From NCBI GenBank assembly GCA_002352665.1, contig DEIV01000007.1, positions 56,592-120,591 on the forward strand: DNA of 64,000 nt, given 5' to 3'. A model generated the notes under the pieces. The model was given only the letters and a program-made list of their open reading frames with translations, was not told the DNA's origin and searched no databases. This stretch comes from Flavobacteriaceae bacterium UBA2765. Lineage in GTDB: Bacteria; Bacteroidota; Bacteroidia; Flavobacteriales; Flavobacteriaceae. Shown piece after piece: positions 46,661-54,065 of this stretch (positions are counted from its first letter, which is position 1; each line of letters starts with the position of its first letter). The position numbers and the translations under genes are program-made.

Positions 46661-47386
46661 ATGAGAATAATTCCGGCTATTGATATAATTGAAGGTAAAT
46701 GTGTACGTCTGACTAAAGGCGATTATTCCACAAAAAAAATCTATAATGAAAACCCGTTAGAGATAGCAAAGGAGTTTGAAGCTCACGGTATTGAATATGT
46801 ACATTTGGTTGATTTAGATGGAGCTAAGGCCAGTCATATAGTAAATTATAAAATTCTAGAGCAAATTGCTTCTAACACTCAATTAAAAATTGATTTTGGG
46901 GGTGGATTAAAAACGGATGAAGATTTAAGAATTGCTTTTGATAGTGGAGCAAACCAAGTTACAGGAGGAAGTATAGCTGTTATAGACCCAAATCGTTTTG
47001 AGCATTGGATTTCAACATACGGAAACGATAAAATTATTTTAGGTGCTGATGCCTTAGGAGAAAAAATAGCAATAGGTGGATGGTTAGAATCTTCTGAACA
47101 AGAATTGATACCTTTTATACAAAATTATCAGCAAAAAGGTATCCAATACGTTATTTGTACCGATATTAGTAAAGATGGTATGTTAGAAGGTCCTTCTTTT
47201 GAATTGTATGAAAGAATTTTACAAGAGACACCTCATATAAAACTCATAGCTAGTGGTGGCATCTCTGCGTTTGATGAATTACCAAAATTGGCTGAATTAG
47301 GTTGTGAAGCTACAATTATTGGTAAAGCCATCTATGAAAACAGGATAAGTTTAAAGGAGTTGGAAAATTATTCAACGTCATCCTGA
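46661..47386 (+). CDS. hisA: Phosphoribosylformimino-5-aminoimidazole carboxamide ribotide isomerase
   Basis: Fourth step of histidine biosynthesis: isomerises ProFAR to PRFAR in the cytoplasm. TIM-barrel with catalytic Asp8 ([14 protein letters not shown]), phosphate loops DFGGGLKT and ASGGI, and [17 protein letters not shown]. 241 aa, normal size. The last residues (ENYSTSS) and the stop codon fall inside the repeated element that begins at 47370, so the element appears to have replaced the original 3' end. Earlier his genes (hisG, D, C, B, H) are not upstream; MoxR is. Confidence 0.95.
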   Translation: MRIIPAIDIIEGKCVRLTKGDYSTKKIYNENPLEIAKEFEAHGIEYVHLVDLDGAKASHIVNYKILEQIASNTQLKIDFGGGLKTDEDLRIAFDSGANQVTGGSIAVIDPNRFEHWISTYGNDKIILGADALGEKIAIGGWLESSEQELIPFIQNYQQKGIQYVICTDISKDGMLEGPSFELYERILQETPHIKLIASGGISAFDELPKLAELGCEATIIGKAIYENRISLKELENYSTSS

Positions 47387-47398
47387 ACTTGTTTCAGG
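47382..47398. repeat. Left inverted repeat of GIY-YIG element 1
   Basis: CCTGAACTTGTTTCAGG; its exact reverse complement CCTGAAACAAGTTCAGG lies after the gene at 47701-47717. The same pair recurs at 47871-47887 and 48190-48206. The sequence also nearly pairs with itself. Confidence 0.85.
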
Positions 47399-47411
47399 AT
47401 CACAATAAATT

Positions 47412-47690
47412 ATGCAAGAGCGTTTTGTTTATATTGTAACTAATAAATATAGAACAGTTTTTTATATTGGTGTTACCTCGAATTTAAAAATAAGAGTTAC
47501 TGAACATATTATGGGAAAAGGTTCGAAATTTACATTAAAATACAACTTGAAAGATTTAGTATTTTATGAAATCTTTTCAGATATTAAGCAAGCCATTGCC
47601 CGAGAAAAATAATTGAAGAATTGGCGTCATGACTGGAAAATTAATTTAATTAAACAACAAAATTCAACTTTAAAAACTTTGGATTATTAA
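47412..47690 (+). pseudogene. GIY-YIG endonuclease, copy 1, broken by a stop
   Basis: Same gene as the intact copy at 47901, but CAA codon 67 has become TAA (47610-47612), which cuts the product to 66 residues. The lost part holds the basic helix KNWRHDWKIKLI. The remaining frame after the stop is intact to 47690, showing that the mutation is recent. Other differences from copy 2 are a few conservative changes (R/S at residue 4, V/I, I/V). Confidence 0.85.
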
Positions 47691-47700
47691 ATAATGAGAC

Positions 47701-47717
47701 CCTGAAACAAGTTCAGG
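47701..47717. repeat. Right inverted repeat of GIY-YIG element 1
   Basis: CCTGAAACAAGTTCAGG, exact reverse complement of 47382-47398, located 11 bases after the GIY-YIG frame. Confidence 0.85.
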
Positions 47718-47727
47718 ATAAAGAATC

Positions 47728-47812
47728 ATGTTAACAAAAAGAATCATACCGTGTTAAGATATCAAAAATGGACGTACTGTAAAAGGTGTTAACTTTGTAG
47801 ATCTTAAAGATG
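47728..47812 (+). pseudogene. Duplicated 5' fragment of hisF
   Basis: The first 85 bases of hisF (MLTKRIIPC, then [18 protein letters not shown]) are repeated here. The tenth codon TTA is changed to TAA, and the rest of the gene is missing after GATG. It is carried along at the end of the duplicated unit and cannot encode a functional protein. Confidence 0.9.
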
Positions 47813-47870
47813 TTTAAATATGTCAATTATTAGAATTGTCTAGTTTAGTCTGAACAGTATTCAACGTCAT

Positions 47871-47887
47871 CCTGAACTTGTTTCAGG
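47871..47887. repeat. Left inverted repeat of GIY-YIG element 2
   Basis: CCTGAACTTGTTTCAGG, identical to 47382-47398 and inverted relative to 48190-48206. Confidence 0.85.
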
Positions 47888-47900
47888 ATCACAATAAATT

Positions 47901-48179
47901 ATGCAAGAGAGTTTTGTTTATATTGTAACTAATAAATATAGAACAGTTTTTTATATTGGTGTTACCTCGAATTTAAAAATAAGAATTACTGAACATATTA
48001 TGGGAAAAGGTTCGAAATTTACATTAAAATACAACTTGAAAGATTTAGTATTTTATGAAGTCTTTTCAGATATTAAGCAAGCCATTGCCCGAGAAAAACA
48101 ATTGAAGAATTGGCGTCATGACTGGAAAATTAAATTAATTAAACAACAAAATTCAACTTTAAAAACTTTGAATTATTAA
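47901..48179 (+). CDS. Small GIY-YIG endonuclease
   Basis: 92-residue protein formed almost wholly of one GIY-YIG nuclease domain: the VYIV..YIG pair (residues 6-9 and 18-20, VYIVTNKYRTVFYIG), conserved Arg and His in NLKIRITEH, Glu in AIAREKQLKNW, and a basic C-terminal helix. It resembles the small stand-alone GIY-YIG proteins (YhbQ/UPF0213 and UvrC-like) common in Bacteroidota, whose cellular function is not known. It sits between hisA and hisF and is flanked by an exact 17-bp inverted repeat, which suggests it is a selfish or mobile gene. Confidence 0.85.
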   Translation: MQESFVYIVTNKYRTVFYIGVTSNLKIRITEHIMGKGSKFTLKYNLKDLVFYEVFSDIKQAIAREKQLKNWRHDWKIKLIKQQNSTLKTLNY

Positions 48180-48189
48180 ATAATGAGAC

Positions 48190-48206
48190 CCTGAAACAAG
48201 TTCAGG
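48190..48206. repeat. Right inverted repeat of GIY-YIG element 2
   Basis: CCTGAAACAAGTTCAGG, identical to 47701-47717. It ends 10 bases before the hisF start codon, so the hisF ribosome-binding region lies right next to the element. Confidence 0.85.
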
Positions 48207-48216
48207 ATAAAGAATC

Positions 48217-48975
48217 ATGTTAACAAAAAGAATCATACCGTGTTTAGATATCAAAAATGGACGTACTGTAAAAGGCGTAAACTTTGTAGATCTTAAAGAT
48301 GCCGGAGATCCAGTAGAATTAGCAGCCATTTATGCAGAAAATGGAGCAGATGAGCTGGTGTTTTTAGATATTTCTGCTACTGAAGAACGTAGAAAAACAC
48401 TTGCAGATTTAGTATTACACGTTTCAGAAAAAGTAAACATTCCTTTTACTGTTGGTGGTGGTATTTCTTCGGTTGAAGATGTAGATGTTTTGTTAAAATG
48501 TGGTGCCGATAAAGTTTCTATAAATTCATCAGCGGTTAAAAATCCTGATTTAATCAATGAATTATCCTCAAAATTTGGTAATCAATGTATCGTTGTAGCT
48601 ATTGATGCCAAACAGATAGAAGGTAAATGGAAAGTGCATCTGGTTGGAGGGAAAGTACCTACTGAATTAGATTTATTTGAATGGGCTATAGAAGTTGAAA
48701 AAAGAGGAGCAGGTGAAATTCTATTTACTTCTATGGATCATGATGGTACTAAAAATGGTTTTGCCAATGAGGCTTTATCCAAGTTATCTACTATTTTGAA
48801 TATACCAATAATAGCTTCAGGTGGTGCAGGTAATTGTCAGCATTTTGTAGATACATTTATCAAAGGAAAAGCAGATGCTGCATTAGCGGCAAGTGTGTTC
48901 CATTTTAAGGAAATAGAAATTACAGATTTAAAAAAGGAATTACATCAACATAATATTCCTGTAAGATTAAATTAA
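48217..48975 (+). CDS. hisF: Imidazole glycerol phosphate synthase cyclase subunit
   Basis: Cyclase half of IGP synthase; uses ammonia from HisH to make imidazole glycerol phosphate and AICAR. TIM-barrel with catalytic Asp11 ([14 protein letters not shown]) and the second Asp in [10 protein letters not shown], plus phosphate loops GGGISS and ASGGAGN. 252 aa, usual size. The gene is intact although its first 85 bases exist in a second, broken copy upstream. hisH, its partner, is not in the window. Confidence 0.95.
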   Translation: MLTKRIIPCLDIKNGRTVKGVNFVDLKDAGDPVELAAIYAENGADELVFLDISATEERRKTLADLVLHVSEKVNIPFTVGGGISSVEDVDVLLKCGADKVSINSSAVKNPDLINELSSKFGNQCIVVAIDAKQIEGKWKVHLVGGKVPTELDLFEWAIEVEKRGAGEILFTSMDHDGTKNGFANEALSKLSTILNIPIIASGGAGNCQHFVDTFIKGKADAALAASVFHFKEIEITDLKKELHQHNIPVRLN

Positions 48976-48981
48976 AATATA

Positions 48982-49581
48982 ATGGATATAGATTTTAAAA
49001 AGAATGGTGACGGACTTGTCCCCGCGATTATTCAAGATGCCAAAACAAACAATGTACTGATGTTAGGGTATATGAATGATGAGGCATATCAAAAGACTAT
49101 AAATACTAAAAAAGTGACATTTTTTAGCAGATCTAAAAATAGGTTATGGGTCAAAGGAGAAGAAAGTGGTAATTATTTGAATTTGATATCTATAAAAGTT
49201 GATTGTGATCATGATACACTATTGGTTAAAGTAGACCCTATAGGCCCAACTTGTCATAAGGGAACGGATACTTGTTGGGCAGAGGATAATTTACCATCAT
49301 ACGGATTTCTATCAGAATTAGAACAAGTAATTAAGGATAGGAAAGAAAGCTCAAATGGTAAAAAAAGCTATGTAGCATCACTTTTTGAAGATGGTATTAA
49401 TAAAATTGCTCAGAAAGTAGGAGAGGAGGCCATTGAGACTGTTATTGAGGCTAAAGATTACAATGATGACCTGTTTTTAAATGAATCAGCAGATCTACTT
49501 TTTCACTATTTAATTTTGCTTCAAGCCAAAGGTTTTACTTTAAATGATGTAAGTAAAATATTAGAAAAAAGACAAAAGTAA
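48982..49581 (+). CDS. hisIE: Bifunctional phosphoribosyl-AMP cyclohydrolase / phosphoribosyl-ATP pyrophosphatase
   Basis: Fusion that carries out steps two and three of histidine synthesis. The HisI part (1-105) has metal ligands in VDCDHDTLL and GPTCHKGTDTCW. The HisE part (about 112-199) has the NTP-pyrophosphatase helix pair GINKIAQKVGEEAIETVIEAK and ESADLLFHYLILLQ. It starts six bases after hisF. Its final codons lie in the left terminal repeat of the MITE-like element at 49575. Confidence 0.95.
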   Translation: MDIDFKKNGDGLVPAIIQDAKTNNVLMLGYMNDEAYQKTINTKKVTFFSRSKNRLWVKGEESGNYLNLISIKVDCDHDTLLVKVDPIGPTCHKGTDTCWAEDNLPSYGFLSELEQVIKDRKESSNGKKSYVASLFEDGINKIAQKVGEEAIETVIEAKDYNDDLFLNESADLLFHYLILLQAKGFTLNDVSKILEKRQK

Positions 49582-49815
49582 GGGTTTACTAGGGGGCAAC
49601 TCACACTTTTCTTTTAGGTTGTTTTACCACTAATACACGAATTATATTGTTAAGTGCAAAAATAATAATTTTCACGAATAAAAAATCCTAAAGGATTTTA
49701 AAAATTTGAGTTAATTCTTTGTTTTTCTCAATATAGATAATAAAATTAGTGTATTCGTGGCATTTTTAAAAAGTATGAGTTTTTCCTGAGGTTTACTATT
49801 GTAAACCCTTACTTT
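49575..49815. mobile_element. MITE-like element with 15-bp terminal inverted repeats
   Basis: AAAGTAAGGGTTTAC at 49575-49589 is perfectly inverted at 49801-49815. Further inside, AACTCAcACTTTT pairs with a near-perfect inverted copy around 49767-49779, and CCACtAATACACgAATT pairs with its imperfect inverse around 49745-49761. So most of the 241 bases form one long imperfect inverted repeat with no coding frame. This is the structure of a miniature inverted-repeat element. A hairpin at 49790-49807 may also end transcription of the two convergent genes. Confidence 0.55.
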
Positions 49816-49823
49816 ATTAGTTA

Positions 49824-50261
49824 TTAAGACAACCATCCTTTTGTTATACCTTTCTTTGAGAACCAAATGAGAAAAACAGCAAAAAGAATTACCATAATTG
49901 GCATATAAATGGCTCCAGGTCCGTATACTTCCATAGCATCTATAACAATGAAATTATAGGTCATTTGAATAATAATGGCAATAAGTGATAACAAAAACAT
50001 GGTATTTGCCCATTTTTTCTTTAACAGTAATGCCAGACTGCCTATTAGGCCACCAAAAACTGCAATCGCAAAAGCCGCAATAGCCCATGAAGGTGTATTA
50101 TCAATAAGTGCCAACTGTTCTTCGTTATACATTGCCATAAAACCTTCAGTTTTATAAGCTTGTTGTATATACTGGTTTACGCCCATTCCATTCCAAATAA
50201 GTGCAACCACACTTATGATCCAAAACCATATTGGTGGCTTAATAATTGTTTGATTTGTCAT
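49824..50261 (-). CDS. Small four-helix membrane protein
   Basis: 145 residues with four predicted membrane segments (about 12-30, 58-78, 86-106, 116-134). It starts PPIWFWIISVVALIWNGMGVNQY, a pattern found in small inner-membrane proteins of this phylum that are sometimes called sugar transporter-like. No catalytic residues. Convergent with hisIE across the inverted-repeat element. Function unknown. Confidence 0.65.
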   Translation of the reverse strand: MTNQTIIKPPIWFWIISVVALIWNGMGVNQYIQQAYKTEGFMAMYNEEQLALIDNTPSWAIAAFAIAVFGGLIGSLALLLKKKWANTMFLLSLIAIIIQMTYNFIVIDAMEVYGPGAIYMPIMVILFAVFLIWFSKKGITKGWLS

Positions 50262-50368
50262 AATTAATTGGGTTTAGGTTAATATAATTTACTGGTTAAT
50301 AGTAGATTAGATTAGCTAATATATAAATTTTTATAATAAATTAGATTTTTATAGTCTATTATCTTTCT

Positions 50369-50376
50369 TATCTTTG
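50369..50376 (+). promoter_or_regulatory. -7 box of the DUF2461 gene
   Basis: TATCTTTG matches TANNTTTG and lies 20 bases before the ATG. The -33 region reads TTTTTA, only a partial match. Confidence 0.45.
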
Positions 50377-50396
50377 AATAAAACTAATTTGATATT

Positions 50397-51074
50397 ATGG
50401 CAATTACAGTACCTAAAAAAGCATTTACATTTTTTAAAAATCTTGAAAAAAATAACAATAGAGAATGGTTTAATGAGCATAAACCTGAGTTTAAAGCAAT
50501 AGAAGTTGAAGTAAAAGAATTTTATAATAATATATTAAAAAACCTTCAACAGCATGATGATGTTGACAAAATGAAAATGTTTCGTATTTATAGAGATGTT
50601 CGTTTTTCAAAGAACAAAACCCCTTATAAAACACATTTTGGCGGATCTTTTAGTAGACAAAAACCTCAGTTAAGAGGTGGTTATTATTTGCATTTGGCAC
50701 CAGGAGAATCTTTTATTGCTACTGGCTTTTGGGAACCAAATAAAGAAGATCTATTGCGTATCCGTAAAGAGTTTGAACTGGACGACCAAGAAATTAGGGC
50801 TATACTCAATAATAAAAATTTTAGAAGTATTTGGGGCGGTTTTGTGGGTGACGAAGTTAAAACTGCACCAAAAGGTTTTAGCAAAGACCATCCAAATATT
50901 GATTTGATAAAGAAAAAACAATTCATTCTCACTAAAAAATACACTGATAAAGAGGTTTTAGCTCCTGATTTTTTAAATGAAGTAAATACAGCATTTAAAG
51001 TAATTAGACCCTACTTTAACTATATGAGTGATGTATTGACAACGGATTTAAATGGTGTCTCTTTAATTGACTGA
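50397..51074 (+). CDS. DUF2461 (TIGR02453) family protein
   Basis: 225-residue cytoplasmic protein. Family features: FFKNLEKNNNREWFNEHKPEF at the start, FRIYRDVRFSKNKTPYKTHFGGSF, GGYYLHLAPGESFIATGFWEP, and the C-terminal KKYTDKEVL segment. The family is widespread and uncharacterised. A single gene with its own likely promoter. Confidence 0.9.
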   Translation: MAITVPKKAFTFFKNLEKNNNREWFNEHKPEFKAIEVEVKEFYNNILKNLQQHDDVDKMKMFRIYRDVRFSKNKTPYKTHFGGSFSRQKPQLRGGYYLHLAPGESFIATGFWEPNKEDLLRIRKEFELDDQEIRAILNNKNFRSIWGGFVGDEVKTAPKGFSKDHPNIDLIKKKQFILTKKYTDKEVLAPDFLNEVNTAFKVIRPYFNYMSDVLTTDLNGVSLID

Positions 51075-51103
51075 AGTTATAGTATTGCAAAACACCCGAA
51101 ATA

Positions 51104-52270
51104 TTATATTTTCTTGTAATTTTTATATAAATATAAATACCTTAGGGTCAATAAAATTAATATTGGAATAATACCAATGCTGAATACCTGAATTTTTAAT
51201 AGCCATAAAATTATAACCACAATTAGCATTGTTAATAGTAATAGAAGATACTTCTTCATCCAAACCGGAAATTCTTTTTTTAATAATGTAAATGCAACAA
51301 ATACATTGGGCATAAATGCCCAAAGGATATTAAAATTATTTTTTGTGGCAGTATGATCAGTAGCTAACCATAATAATAAAACCACAACACCTATAACTCC
51401 AGTCATAAAAAACAAAATAAAATCTAACCATTTAGAACGTTTTAGTCTTTTATGGTCCTTATAAGTTATAAAAAGTACCAACAAAGAAACTAAAGAGAAA
51501 ATAATTAGAGGTGAGAAAATTTTATTTTCGTTTTCCTTTTTTTGTGCTGAAAACAATATTTTAGTTTTTTTGACTAGAGGTTTATTATTGATAGTACTTT
51601 CAGCATAAGAAGCATAGATATAATCCGGTAAAAAAAGATACGATTCGGGATCTGCTGTCTTGTCAATTATTGATCCTAAGGCCAAATCAATACCAAATGT
51701 ACCCCAAGGATGAACATTTGAATATTGGTGGATTAAATCTCTAAAAGTATCATCTCTACCCTTCGTAAAACTATAGGTAAAATCAACTTTTTCTTTTAAT
51801 ACTTCTTGAGATACATCTTTAAGTTTAGTAGCACAATTATCATAAAAAAATTCGTATAAATAAGATTTATTTTCGGGCTTAGCATTGTTTTGAAGATAAT
51901 TAAAAAACAACTGTTTATCCGCTGTAGAAAGGTTTAAAATTTGCTCCTTCACCGTTCTGTTTTGTTGAACATAACTCCTTAAAAAAAATTGAAAAGGATA
52001 GGAAGCCATATTATAAAGCAATTTACCTTGTGCAAATTTTCCATAAAAATTTGGTGTATCATAATCATACATACCATAATTATAGGCTTGATCAATATCT
52101 AATAATGGGTCATTTACCCTAAATGCACTATGCCCAAATGCATCATTTAATTGATAACCCGGATCAACAGTAATCACACTTATCTCCACACTATTTGACA
52201 ATGTTATTTGTTGAGCAAAATTTGTTAGCGATTGTGATAAAAGAAAAATAATAAATGCGATTTGTTTCAT
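51104..52270 (-). CDS. DUF4105 (Lnb-like) membrane protein
   Basis: 388 residues with a signal peptide (about 1-20, FAQ). The N-terminal DUF4105 domain (25-240) has DPGYQLNDAFGHSAFRVNDP, YNYGMYDYDTPNFYGKFAQG and YEFFYDNCATKLKD, where the His and Cys of a papain-like (NlpC-type) fold can be seen. Several membrane segments follow after residue 255. Domain relatives in Bifidobacterium form part of lacto-N-biosidase, but most are uncharacterised envelope proteins. It precedes no obvious partner; the PorV/PorQ-family gene lies upstream. Confidence 0.85.
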   Translation of the reverse strand: MKQIAFIIFLLSQSLTNFAQQITLSNSVEISVITVDPGYQLNDAFGHSAFRVNDPLLDIDQAYNYGMYDYDTPNFYGKFAQGKLLYNMASYPFQFFLRSYVQQNRTVKEQILNLSTADKQLFFNYLQNNAKPENKSYLYEFFYDNCATKLKDVSQEVLKEKVDFTYSFTKGRDDTFRDLIHQYSNVHPWGTFGIDLALGSIIDKTADPESYLFLPDYIYASYAESTINNKPLVKKTKILFSAQKKENENKIFSPLIIFSLVSLLVLFITYKDHKRLKRSKWLDFILFFMTGVIGVVVLLLWLATDHTATKNNFNILWAFMPNVFVAFTLLKKEFPVWMKKYLLLLLTMLIVVIILWLLKIQVFSIGIIPILILLTLRYLYLYKNYKKI

Positions 52271-52317
52271 CTGTTTACTCTATCTGGTTCTTGTCTTTAT
52301 TACGGGTTAGAATGAGG

Positions 52318-53430
52318 TTATCTAAAATAACTAAAATCTACTTTTAAAGAAAATACATTGGAAAATAAAGTACCACTGGCTCCTCCTATATTTGTTAAAG
52401 CATAATCAATTTGAATACCTTTATATTTAAATCCGACTCCAAAATTGGGTTCTAATGATAATGAGGTACTATTGTCAAAATCTGTTTGGTTTTGAAAATT
52501 ATTAACACCACCTCTTAAATAAACCATATTATCATAATCCAATTGAAAACCAAACGCTGGACTCACACTAATAAAAGTGCTCGAAATGATATCGTTAGTT
52601 TTTGTAAAACGCATATTTAAATCTAATGCCGTTAATAAATTAAAATCTTTAGCTATCGTAAATTTTCTAGACACACCTAATTGTGCTTTTGGTTTGGTAA
52701 TCTCTATTTTCTCCGGAGTTATCGTAGGAATTACTTCATCGTCATTATCAGGATTACCATCATTTAATATATTATTATTCAAATTATCATAGATGTCTAA
52801 AATATTGTTCAATTCATCATCATTAAAAGACCAAGCATTAAAAGTTGTGGTAATATCACGTAACATTAATCCAATTTTCCAATCTGCTCGTTGAAATTGA
52901 ATGCCGGCATCTAATCCGAAACCAACAGATGAAGCAAAATCTCCAATTTTTCTACGAACAATTTTAGCATTAACCCCAATATTTAGTTCTTTTACTATTA
53001 ATTTTTTCGCGTAGGCTACATTTACAGCCCAGTCTGCTGCTGAAAACAAACTTACCCTGTCGTAATTTATTTGCCCGTCTTGTATGAGCTGAGTGGTGTT
53101 TAAAATATCATCAACACCAAATCTCATAATGGAAATGGCGACAGTGCTTTCATTATTAATAGGTTTTGCAAAACCTATATAATCATAATTAGCAATGCCT
53201 TGAAAATATTCAGCATGCATTAATGAGCCTTGATAATCTGCTAAGCCAACTAACCCTGCAGGATTCCAATAAATTGAATTTACATCATTAGTAAAAGAAG
53301 TCACCGCATTACCCATACCAAAAGCGGCAGCATCAACACCAATGTTCAAAAATTCATTAGAAAAACTTCTGATGGTTTGTGCTAATGACACTTGTGATAT
53401 CAATATAATAAGTAGAAAATATTTTTTCAA
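52318..53430 (-). CDS. PorV/PorQ-family outer membrane protein
   Basis: 370 residues with a signal peptide ending near 18 (SLAQ) and the family opening FLNIGVDAAAFGMGNAVTSF..DVNSIYWNPAGL, followed by alternating strands of an outer-membrane beta-barrel that ends with aromatic residues (KVDFSYFR). PorV shuttles T9SS cargo on the surface and PorQ works in the same system; this member could be a paralogue rather than either core component. It is 47 bases upstream of the DUF4105 gene, in the same direction. Confidence 0.82.
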   Translation of the reverse strand: MKKYFLLIILISQVSLAQTIRSFSNEFLNIGVDAAAFGMGNAVTSFTNDVNSIYWNPAGLVGLADYQGSLMHAEYFQGIANYDYIGFAKPINNESTVAISIMRFGVDDILNTTQLIQDGQINYDRVSLFSAADWAVNVAYAKKLIVKELNIGVNAKIVRRKIGDFASSVGFGLDAGIQFQRADWKIGLMLRDITTTFNAWSFNDDELNNILDIYDNLNNNILNDGNPDNDDEVIPTITPEKIEITKPKAQLGVSRKFTIAKDFNLLTALDLNMRFTKTNDIISSTFISVSPAFGFQLDYDNMVYLRGGVNNFQNQTDFDNSTSLSLEPNFGVGFKYKGIQIDYALTNIGGASGTLFSNVFSLKVDFSYFR

Positions 53431-53567
53431 GCCTTGTTTTTAGTATTTTACAAATATCTAATAATTTATAACTAAAATAACATTTATTTTGGAAGGATAT
53501 TGTTAAATGAGCTAAACTGTGATTTGTTTATTAAACGCAATTAGCTTTCCGGATTCTAAAATTCTTT

Positions 53568-53575
53568 TATATTTG
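53568..53575 (+). promoter_or_regulatory. -7 box of the DUF3291 gene
   Basis: TATATTTG matches TANNTTTG, 29 bases before the ATG. The -33 position has CTTTCC, a partial match only. Confidence 0.4.
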
Positions 53576-53604
53576 ATCGAAAATAATAATTAATTAAAAG
53601 TAGC

Positions 53605-54057
53605 ATGAAAGAATATCATTTAGCACAGGTTAATATAGCATTGGCAAAAGCCGAAATGGATACTGAATTAATGGAAGGTTTTGTTTCCCGTTTAGATGAA
53701 ATTAATGATACCGCAGACAAGGCAGAGGGTTTTGTTTGGCGTTTACAAACAGATGATGGAGATTCAACCGCCATAAGAGTTTTTGACAAACCACTATTAT
53801 TAGTGAACATGAGTGTTTGGGAAAGTATTGATGCTTTAAAAAGTTTTGTTTATACTTCTGCTCATGTAGAATTGATTAGAGATAGACAAGCATGGTTTCA
53901 TAAATTTGTTGATGCACATCAAGCACTATGGTGGATACCGATTGGCCATATTCCCAAAATTGAAGAAGCTAAAGAAAAACTAGAACATATTCAAAAACAT
54001 GGTCCATCACCTTTAGCTTTTCATTTCGGAAAGCCTTTTTCAAAGCCGGAATCATAA
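53605..54057 (+). CDS. DUF3291 domain protein
   Basis: 150 residues of the dimeric alpha-beta-barrel type: YHLAQVNIALAKAEMDTELM at the start, GFVWRLQT, LLVNMSVWESIDALKSFVY, and HQALWWIPIGHIP near the end. The family resembles antibiotic-biosynthesis monooxygenase-like proteins and heme-binding dimers, but its role is unknown. Monocistronic. Confidence 0.85.
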   Translation: MKEYHLAQVNIALAKAEMDTELMEGFVSRLDEINDTADKAEGFVWRLQTDDGDSTAIRVFDKPLLLVNMSVWESIDALKSFVYTSAHVELIRDRQAWFHKFVDAHQALWWIPIGHIPKIEEAKEKLEHIQKHGPSPLAFHFGKPFSKPES

Positions 54058-54065
54058 TAAAACAA

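Larger units (their letters stand above)
47370..47812 (+). repeat. First copy of a 443-bp direct duplication
   Basis: 47370-47812 and 47859-48301 are near-identical in the same orientation with a constant offset of 489 bases and a 46-base spacer. The unit holds the end of hisA, the GIY-YIG gene and the first 85 bases of hisF. Only a handful of substitutions separate the copies, so the duplication is recent. Confidence 0.9.
47859..48301 (+). repeat. Second copy of the 443-bp direct duplication
   Basis: Mate of 47370-47812. This copy is joined to the complete hisF gene and carries the intact GIY-YIG frame, so it is functionally the original arrangement on the hisF side. Confidence 0.9.
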
